From Candidatus Nanosyncoccus nanoralicus (lineage in GTDB: Bacteria; Patescibacteriota; Saccharimonadia; Saccharimonadales; Saccharimonadaceae): DNA of 10,999 nt. The position numbers and the translations under genes were made by a program. The notes beneath the pieces are model-generated. The model did not search any database. It saw nothing but the letters and a program-made list of their open reading frames with translations, and was not told the origin of the DNA. Location: the NCBI RefSeq assembly GCF_004138405.1, contig NZ_PRLL01000020.1:1-10999 (forward strand), written 5' to 3'. The first letter of the stretch is position 1; each line of letters starts with the position of its first letter. This document shows, piece by piece, positions 6,113-10,999 of the stretch.

Positions 6113-8359
6113 ATGGTAAAACGTAAAAAAGGTCGACGTAAATCTCCACGTGATGTAGCTCCCGAGCACGAGTTGCCAGGAGGTTTTTGGCGTCAAGTCT
6201 CAGCAATTCTTATGATCGCTGTCTCCATCGTCCTTGTGATGACATGGTTCGGTAGTGGTGGCACGCTTCTCAATGATTTTCATAAATTTGGTTTCTGGTT
6301 GATTGGGTATGCTACTTTTGCAATTCCTGTTATCCTCGTCTACTTAGCAGTTAAGATCTTCCGCAGTGCTGATAACCGTCTTCCAGCTGTCATCTGGATT
6401 GTATCATTTTTAATGATCTTCTGGCTTTCTGGACTCTTTGGTTTGCCTACCTATGGTACTACCTCAGCTCAAACTGGAGGTATTTTAGGTCAGTGGCTAA
6501 ATAGTCTTGTTACACAAATTCTTAATCCAAGCGTTGCGGCCTTTATCTATCTTGTTCTAATCTTCATTACCGTCATCTTCATCTTGCAGCTCTCCCCAGC
6601 TGCTGTCTTTCGTGATCTTGCCAATCTATTCAAGACTAGTCGTCGTGAAGAAGATGCAGAGAATGCACGCGTGGCTCGTCGAGCTCAAGCTGATGACGCG
6701 ATTAAAGCTGGCGCACTTGGTCCATTGAAGATCAAAGCCAATGGTGTTGAGGTCTCTCCAGAGGATCTAAAATCGACACCAAAAATCGAAGTTAAAAAAC
6801 CAGTTATGGACAAACCAGCTGAAGCCGAGCCGGAACGCGCTCTGATTGAAGTTTCTGATCCAAACTGGAAAATGCCAAGCACTGACCTTCTATCTAAGAA
6901 ACAAAATCCTCCTGACGGTGGTAATATTCAGCAAAATGCCTTCATTATTAACTCAACTTTTTCAGATTTTGGTATTGAAGTTAAGCTCGATGGCGCCAAC
7001 GTTGGTCCACGCGTTACACAATATACCATTCAGCCACCAACTGGTGTTGTCCTCTCTAAGATTGCTGCTCGCGACAAAGAGTTAGCCTTAAATCTTGCCG
7101 TCGATAAAGTTCGTATCGAGGCTCCAATCCCTGGTACCCGCCTTGTTGGTATTGAGATTCCAAACGTTCGCCCCGCCGATGTTACCCTTCGTTCTATTCT
7201 TGAAAGTAATGAATGGAAAAAAGAACGCAACCCACTAGCCTTCGCCGTTGGTAAGGATATTTCTGGTAATCCAGTAATTGCCAATCTTGCCAAAATGCCT
7301 CACCTCCTCATCGCTGGTACCACTGGTTCTGGTAAGTCCGTTATGACCAATACCTTAATTTCATCACTCCTTTACCGTAATGCTCCTAGTGATATGAAAT
7401 TAATCATTGTCGACCCTAAGCAAGTGGAAATGGTGCAATATAATGACATCCCTCACCTCTTAACGCCAATTATTAACTCCACCGAAAAATCTCTTTCCGC
7501 TATGAAGTGGGCGGTTAACGAAATGGAGCGTCGCTATACTTTAATGGCCGAAGAAAAAGTCAAGAAAATCGAAGATTATAACGAGAAGTTGCAGAAGAAG
7601 ACTGCCACGGTTGCCGATCAGGATAATAACGAACAGCAACACGATGGTGGTAAGATGCCATATATCGTAGTCGTGATTGATGAGATGGCAGACCTCATGA
7701 TGCAGGCAGGGAAAGACCTCGAGCAGCTTATTGTTCGTATCGCACAGAAAGGTCGTGCCTCCGGTATTCACCTCGTTCTTGCTACCCAGCGTCCTGAAGT
7801 TAAGGTTATTACCGGTCTGATTAAGGCCAACGTTCCGGGTCGTATTGCTTTCGCCGTGAATAATAATACCGACTCTCGTATCATGCTCGATATGGGTGGT
7901 GCTGAGAAGTTGCTAGGAAAAGGTGACATGCTGATGCTGACCACCGAAATGATGGGTAAGCCTCGTCGTATTCAGGGTGCCTATGCCTCTGATAGTGATG
8001 TTGAAAAGCTGACCAACTTCCTTCGTGAGCAGCGTGCTCCTGAGTATAATAATGAAGTTATTTCTCAAGCTGTTCAGATCAAAGGTATCGGTCCAACTGA
8101 TGGTGGCGGCTTCGGTGATCTTGGCCGTAAATATGATCCAAATGATCCTGTCGTTCGTAAGGCTATCGAAATTACGCTTACCAAAGGTAAATTTTCTACC
8201 GCCATGCTGCAAACCTATCTTGGTAAAGGTCATGGTTTCGTCTCTGGTCTAGCGATTTGGCTTGAAGAGATTGGCGTGATTGGTCCTGCTAATGGTAACA
8301 AGCCTCGAGAAGTAATGATTAAGAGTCTTGAAGAATTTGACCAGCTCGCTAACGTCTAG
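6113..8359 (+). CDS. ftsK: DNA translocase FtsK/SpoIIIE
   Basis: A 748-residue FtsK, the hexameric septal DNA pump that clears chromosomes from the closing division site. A basic N-terminus (VKRKKGRRK) precedes four membrane segments at about 28-46, 59-82, 91-109 and 142-161. A short linker (about 165-270) without the long Pro/Gln-rich region of E. coli follows. The alpha domain includes GPRVTQYTIQPPTGV (298-312), then comes the RecA-like motor with Walker A AGTTGSGKS (401-409) and Walker B VVVIDEMADL (519-528), followed by GRASGIHLVLATQRP. The C-terminal winged-helix gamma domain (about 676-740) ends IGVIGPANGNKPREVM. It is divergent: where E. coli reads DNA with the YNRAAR helix, this protein has HGFVSG (707-712). 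Start ATG at 6113 has no ribosome binding site and coincides with the predicted RNA start. Paralogous minus-strand genes flank it on both sides. Confidence 0.96.
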   Translation: MVKRKKGRRKSPRDVAPEHELPGGFWRQVSAILMIAVSIVLVMTWFGSGGTLLNDFHKFGFWLIGYATFAIPVILVYLAVKIFRSADNRLPAVIWIVSFLMIFWLSGLFGLPTYGTTSAQTGGILGQWLNSLVTQILNPSVAAFIYLVLIFITVIFILQLSPAAVFRDLANLFKTSRREEDAENARVARRAQADDAIKAGALGPLKIKANGVEVSPEDLKSTPKIEVKKPVMDKPAEAEPERALIEVSDPNWKMPSTDLLSKKQNPPDGGNIQQNAFIINSTFSDFGIEVKLDGANVGPRVTQYTIQPPTGVVLSKIAARDKELALNLAVDKVRIEAPIPGTRLVGIEIPNVRPADVTLRSILESNEWKKERNPLAFAVGKDISGNPVIANLAKMPHLLIAGTTGSGKSVMTNTLISSLLYRNAPSDMKLIIVDPKQVEMVQYNDIPHLLTPIINSTEKSLSAMKWAVNEMERRYTLMAEEKVKKIEDYNEKLQKKTATVADQDNNEQQHDGGKMPYIVVVIDEMADLMMQAGKDLEQLIVRIAQKGRASGIHLVLATQRPEVKVITGLIKANVPGRIAFAVNNNTDSRIMLDMGGAEKLLGKGDMLMLTTEMMGKPRRIQGAYASDSDVEKLTNFLREQRAPEYNNEVISQAVQIKGIGPTDGGGFGDLGRKYDPNDPVVRKAIEITLTKGKFSTAMLQTYLGKGHGFVSGLAIWLEEIGVIGPANGNKPREVMIKSLEEFDQLANV

Positions 8360-8435
8360 ATCGATTACAATGACAGATTCTAGTGATTTTTAAAAAAACA
8401 GCACGCCAGATCTAATGACCTCGTCAAAATACCAT

Positions 8436-8468
8436 AAAAAATATAGCTTCTTGGAAGCTATATTTTTT
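8436..8468. terminator. Bidirectional terminator between ftsK and paralog C
   Basis: ATATAGCTTC (8441-8450) pairs with GAAGCTATAT (8454-8463) around a three-base loop, flanked by an A-tract on the left and a T-tract on the right. It works from both sides, serving ftsK (stop 8359) and the convergent gene ending at 8473. Confidence 0.9.
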
Positions 8469-8472
8469 ATTT

Positions 8473-9408
8473 CTAAAGATGTTCGTAATTGCTTCCAGTG
8501 TTGTCCGTCCTACAACTATAATTATTCTGTCCATCTGGCCTCTCTACGTCATGATAGATTCTACGAATCTCAGCAGAATAATCGGAACACTTCATAGCCA
8601 TGTGTCCCCCGAAGGCATATTTCCATTCACCGTTTGGTAACTCTCGGTAATATTCTGCAGCCCAACCTCCACCAGCTACCACTAAAACCTCATTACCAAG
8701 ACTATCTTTTTGTTTGTTAAATCCGCCAACCTGTAATGAAGCAAAGGCATAGGTTCCTGCTTTGTTGGTGAATATCTGTCCGCCTCTGATTAAATTATCT
8801 TTTCCCATTACATCTAGTAATTGTTGATATTTCACATCATACGCCACCGACTTATTATTAGTCACAACCGTCTTATCTTCAGTCGTCTTATTTTCTTTTG
8901 CGATGCTCTGATCAGACTTAACAGCCTCCTCTAGTTTAATAACATTTTCCTGAGCCTTCTTTGTTTCTTCTTTGGAGACCGAAAGATCATGATATAGCTG
9001 CTGACGCTGGTTTTGACTTGTAATAATAGTGTAAGCAAGTGCACCAACTGCTGCGACCGTAGTCAAGGCAAAAAGCGGAGTCAGTGACATTTTCTTCTTT
9101 TCTGCAGCTACTTGCTGGGTCACAGGAGTCTCAACAGTTTGCATAGGCTGCATAGGGCTAGCTACTTCTTGCTCTGGTTCATCCGCAGATTTATCTGTGG
9201 ACTTGAAAGTATCTTCTTGTTTGACTACTGGCTCCTCAGTCACGTCACTCATCTCTGTAGTATTTTCTGGCGATGCGTCGACCCAGGTATTAGATTCATT
9301 GGCTACTGTCATATTCTCGGATGATCCTGTATCTATCTGATTAGTATCAAGAGAGGACTCACTATTATTTATGGTATTATCTTGACTTAGATTATTTTCG
9401 CTATCCAT
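8473..9408 (-). CDS. Membrane-anchored coiled-coil protein, paralog C
   Basis: A 311-residue third member of the family found on the other side of ftsK; function unknown. It differs by a long, acidic Ser/Thr/Asn-rich N-terminal tail (1-105) that should be disordered and cytoplasmic, followed by a KKK stop and one TM helix (about 108-130). A coiled-coil-like stalk follows (about 134-165, with KEETKKAQENVIKLEEAV at 146-163), then an outer domain with GGGWAAEYYRELPNGEWKYA (246-265) and cysteines C274 and C299. The spacing from the second Tyr to Trp to Cys to Cys is identical to that in paralogs A and B. The ATG at 9408 has AAGGAG five bases upstream. It is a monocistronic gene with its own promoter, converges on ftsK at a shared terminator, and diverges from rpsF. 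Stalk and hinge sequence are much less conserved than between A and B, suggesting an older split. Confidence 0.82.
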   Translation of the reverse strand: MDSENNLSQDNTINNSESSLDTNQIDTGSSENMTVANESNTWVDASPENTTEMSDVTEEPVVKQEDTFKSTDKSADEPEQEVASPMQPMQTVETPVTQQVAAEKKKMSLTPLFALTTVAAVGALAYTIITSQNQRQQLYHDLSVSKEETKKAQENVIKLEEAVKSDQSIAKENKTTEDKTVVTNNKSVAYDVKYQQLLDVMGKDNLIRGGQIFTNKAGTYAFASLQVGGFNKQKDSLGNEVLVVAGGGWAAEYYRELPNGEWKYAFGGHMAMKCSDYSAEIRRIYHDVERPDGQNNYSCRTDNTGSNYEHL

Positions 9409-9426
9409 GCGTTCTCCTTTTTCTTG

Positions 9427-9435
9427 ATTGTAGCA
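9427..9435 (-). promoter_or_regulatory. Promoter of paralog C (extended -10)
   Basis: On the minus strand TGC (9435-9433) precedes TACAAT (9432-9427), with no clear -35. The predicted start near 9420 leaves about 12 nt of leader, containing AAGGAG, before the ATG at 9408. Confidence 0.65.
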
Positions 9436-9484
9436 TAAGTTTTATAAAAAAGCGTAAACAGCATACCTGGTATTTCTTTGCTAG

Positions 9485-9513
9485 TTGAAAAAATCGTCTC
9501 GATCTGGTATAAT
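9485..9513 (+). promoter_or_regulatory. Promoter of the rpsF-ssb-rpsR-efp operon
   Basis: TTGAAA (9485-9490), a 17-base spacer and TATAAT (9508-9513) preceded by TGG (9505-9507) make a near-consensus sigma-70 promoter with extended -10. The predicted start near 9520 gives a leader of about 56 nt before the rpsF GTG. Confidence 0.85.
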
Positions 9514-9530
9514 TAAATCATTATTAGCTC

Positions 9531-9556
9531 AGCAAGCGACAAGAGGTGTGCTTGCT
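9531..9556 (+). promoter_or_regulatory. rpsF leader hairpin, possible S6:S18 autoregulatory site
   Basis: AGCAAGC (9531-9537) pairs perfectly with GCTTGCT (9550-9556). A bulged G (9538) and three further pairs, ACA with TGT, close a five-base AGAGG loop (9542-9546). It sits in the leader just upstream of the AAAGGAG ribosome binding site (9563-9569). The S6:S18 complex is known to bind a leader hairpin upstream of rpsF in many bacteria; the CCG bulge described for that motif is not evident here, so the assignment is tentative. Confidence 0.5.
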
Positions 9557-9575
9557 TTAACCAAAGGAGTGCAAA

Positions 9576-9932
9576 GTGAAACAGTATGAACTTACTGTGT
9601 TGATTCATCCTGATTTGGAAATGAATCTAACACCAGCCCTAGACAAGATTAATAAATTAATCGAGTCACAAAACGGTAAAATCGTTAAGGAAACCAACGA
9701 AGGTAAGAAGCGTCTTGCTTATTCTATCAACAAGCAAGATTACGCAGTTTACTACTTCTACGAGCTTGAGCTTCCAGCTCAGGCTCCTGCTAAGATTTCT
9801 TCCACCCTTAACATCACCGACGAAGTCTTACGTTATCTCTTAGTCACTGTCGATGAACGCAAAGCTAAATTTGAAGCTAAGCGCAAAGCTCGTGCAGAGA
9901 AGACTAAAGATACTGAAGAATCAGCAGAATAA
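9576..9932 (+). CDS. rpsF: 30S ribosomal protein bS6
   Basis: A 118-residue bS6, which pairs with bS18 on the 30S platform. The N-terminal strand KQYELTVLIHPDLE (2-15), the helix to LIESQNGKIVKETNEGKKRLAYSINK (28-53) and the second ferredoxin-like half YAVYYFYELELPA through ITDEVLRYLLVTVDE (about 56-94) are typical of the fold. A highly charged Lys/Arg/Glu tail (95-118) ends the protein. The start is GTG at 9576, supported by AAAGGAG six bases upstream and by the family's usual N-terminus. It is the first gene of the operon; ssb follows after 19 bases. The leader hairpin upstream suggests feedback control by its own product. Confidence 0.95.
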   Translation: MKQYELTVLIHPDLEMNLTPALDKINKLIESQNGKIVKETNEGKKRLAYSINKQDYAVYYFYELELPAQAPAKISSTLNITDEVLRYLLVTVDERKAKFEAKRKARAEKTKDTEESAE

Positions 9933-9951
9933 ATAAAACGAGGAGGTTTTT

Positions 9952-10395
9952 ATGGCGCGGGGATTTAGTAAGGCAATCATTACGGGTAACGTAGTACGCG
10001 ATCCTGAACTTAGGGCCACATCTGGTGGCACTCAGGTCTGCTCGTTCTCTGTAGCAGTAAATTACAATTACGTTCAGAACGGCGAGAAAAAGGAACAAGT
10101 TTCCTATATCAACTGTTCTGCTTGGGGTAAAGCTGGCGAGATTATCGCTCAATACGCTAAGAAGGGAACCGGTATTCTTGTTTCCGGACGTCTTTCTCAG
10201 CGTGCATTTGAGGATAAGACTGGCGCTAAGCGCTCTGCTACTGAAATTGTCGTTGAGGACTTCAACTTCCTTGGCGGCACTAGTGAAGGTGCCTCTTCAA
10301 GAAGTTACGCTTCCACAAGTAGTGATGAATCTGCCGATATCATTCCTGATGATATTCCAGATGAGCCTATCGACCTCAGTGAGGTTCCATTCTAA
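9952..10395 (+). CDS. ssb: Single-stranded DNA-binding protein
   Basis: A 147-residue SSB that coats single-stranded DNA as a tetramer during replication and repair. The OB fold covers about residues 1-108: KAIITGNVVRDPELR (7-21), FSVAVN (32-37), YINCSAWGKAGEIIAQYAKKG (52-72, with the DNA-stacking tryptophan W58), and LVSGRLSQRAFED. A serine-rich flexible linker (109-130) leads to an acidic tail. The tail ends DLSEVPF, a variant of the canonical DDDIPF tip that recruits repair and replication partners; the last Pro-Phe is intact. A consensus AGGAGG (9941-9946) lies five bases before the ATG at 9952, the strongest ribosome binding site in the operon, in keeping with a protein needed in high copy. 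Its position between rpsF and rpsR is the common bacterial arrangement. Confidence 0.96.
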   Translation: MARGFSKAIITGNVVRDPELRATSGGTQVCSFSVAVNYNYVQNGEKKEQVSYINCSAWGKAGEIIAQYAKKGTGILVSGRLSQRAFEDKTGAKRSATEIVVEDFNFLGGTSEGASSRSYASTSSDESADIIPDDIPDEPIDLSEVPF

Positions 10396-10424
10396 AAATT
10401 AATTAAGAGAGAGTTTTGAGAGAA

Positions 10425-10622
10425 ATGAAAAGAATTAAAAATGATCCAAATCTTTACTTCGACTATCGTGATGTAAAGACTATGCAACGTTACATTGACG
10501 TCTACGGTCGTATTGAACCAATTTCAAAGACTGGTTTATCTGCTAAGCAGCAAAGACAATTAGCTGTTGCCATCAAGCGTGCTCGTCACCTTGCATTGCT
10601 TCCATTTGTGTCTGCAAACTAA
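10425..10622 (+). CDS. rpsR: 30S ribosomal protein bS18
   Basis: A bS18 of about 65 residues, near the short end of the family, which binds bS6 and the 16S central domain. The core is recognisable: [21 protein letters not shown], then the signature helix [26 protein letters not shown] at the C-terminus. It is a cysteine-free type, without zinc-binding residues. The start is uncertain: ATG at 10425 gives the usual MKRIK N-terminus, but the purine-rich GAGAG (10407-10413) lies 11 bases away, whereas an in-frame TTG at 10416 is only a few bases from it and would add three residues. I prefer ATG. It follows ssb after about 30 bases, and efp begins 12 bases after its stop. Confidence 0.93.
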   Translation: MKRIKNDPNLYFDYRDVKTMQRYIDVYGRIEPISKTGLSAKQQRQLAVAIKRARHLALLPFVSAN

Positions 10623-10634
10623 AAGGAGAAAACT

Positions 10635-10999
10635 ATGTACGGTCCAACCGATCTTAAGAAAAACGTTCTCATTACCTTGGATGGCCAGCCATACAAGGTT
10701 ATTGAGTATTCGCAAAAAGTTATGGGACGCGGCGGTTCTATTGTTAACGTTCGTGTTAAGAACTTAATCACCGGCGCTCTCATCCCAAAGACCTTCAAAG
10801 GTCAAGAAAAAATTGAGCCAGCAGAAGTTACTACTAAAAAAGTCCAATATCTTTATAAGGACGACGATAAGTTCTACTTCATGGATCCAACCACCTTCGA
10901 GCAATATGAATTGTCGAACGATTTAGTTGGCGATTCCAAAGATTTCATGAAAGATGGTGACGAGATGGATATCCAGTTCTATAATGGTTCTGCCATCAA
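10635..10999 (+). CDS. efp: Translation elongation factor P, N-terminal part (runs off window)
   Basis: The frame from ATG 10635 stays open to the window end, giving 121 codons of the usual ~185. EF-P enters the ribosomal E-site and relieves stalling at polyproline stretches. Domain I is clear: MYGPTDLKKNVLITLDGQPY, then the loop KVMGRGGSIVN (28-38) and RVKNLITGALIPKTFKGQEK (40-59). Domain II starts around 62 with KKVQYLYKDDDKFYFMD and DPTTFEQYEL, standard for the family. The loop tip that reaches the tRNA carries Arg32 rather than the lysine modified in E. coli. AAGGAG (10623-10628) lies six bases before the ATG. The gene occupies the place after rpsR where rplI is normally found, and is probably cotranscribed with rpsF-ssb-rpsR. 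Confidence 0.94.
   Translation, partial: MYGPTDLKKNVLITLDGQPYKVIEYSQKVMGRGGSIVNVRVKNLITGALIPKTFKGQEKIEPAEVTTKKVQYLYKDDDKFYFMDPTTFEQYELSNDLVGDSKDFMKDGDEMDIQFYNGSAI

Noticed and set aside
9463..9473. ATACC-t-GGTAT palindrome between the paralog C and rpsF promoters
   Set aside because: Only 11 bases and not matched by a copy elsewhere in the window; too short to claim as an operator.
1..10999. Alternative genetic code (UGA as an amino acid)
   Set aside because: All recognised proteins are complete without reading through in-frame TGA, and stops used are TAA and TAG in normal places.
1..10999. tRNA genes, CRISPR arrays, insertion sequences, attachment sites
   Set aside because: No cloverleaf-like segment, spaced direct repeats, transposase or integrase frame was found in the gaps or on either strand.

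Overview
The window looks like chromosomal core sequence from a reduced-genome bacterium of the Patescibacteria (Candidate Phyla Radiation), most likely Saccharibacteria (TM7). This rests on small housekeeping proteins, short intergenic gaps, a ribosomal operon with efp in the place where rplI (bL9) usually sits, and membrane proteins I cannot assign to known families. No gene needs UGA read as an amino acid, so a Gracilibacteria/Absconditabacteria-type code is not suggested. The lineage call is inference from gene content, not a measured phylogeny.

Left part (1-4500). The window opens in the 3' end of truB, followed 12 bases later by a DUF421/YetF-like membrane protein gene. rpsO (uS15) follows with its own promoter and terminator. 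The classical truB-rpsO-pnp order is interrupted by an inverted, independently transcribed gene of unknown function (1291-1962, minus strand). A 320-base divergent intergenic region follows. It holds the promoters of the unknown gene and of pnp, plus a roughly 120-nt pnp leader that can fold into a long imperfect hairpin. pnp (PNPase) is full length and ends at a perfect bidirectional terminator.

Middle part (4500-9410). ftsK (DNA translocase) is flanked by three minus-strand genes, two in tandem upstream and one downstream. They encode one paralogous family of single-pass membrane proteins: a cytoplasmic N-terminus, one TM helix, a coiled-coil stalk, and an outer domain with an invariant Y-x7-W-x11-C-x24-C spacing. 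This family is the most unusual content of the window. FtsK itself has intact motor motifs, but its gamma domain lacks the residues that read KOPS in E. coli.

Right part (9410-10999). An operon rpsF-ssb-rpsR-efp is driven by a good promoter and preceded by a leader hairpin that could be an S6:S18 autoregulatory site. efp runs off the window end.

Promoters share one grammar: all seven that I can place carry a TGn extension directly before a TATAAT-like -10, often with no clear -35. Two of them (rpsO, ftsK) sit so close to the ATG, without a Shine-Dalgarno sequence, that their mRNAs should be leaderless or nearly so. Genes inside operons have ordinary AGGAG-type ribosome binding sites. Convergent gene pairs are separated by strong hairpin terminators. 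I saw no tRNA, rRNA, CRISPR array or insertion sequence.
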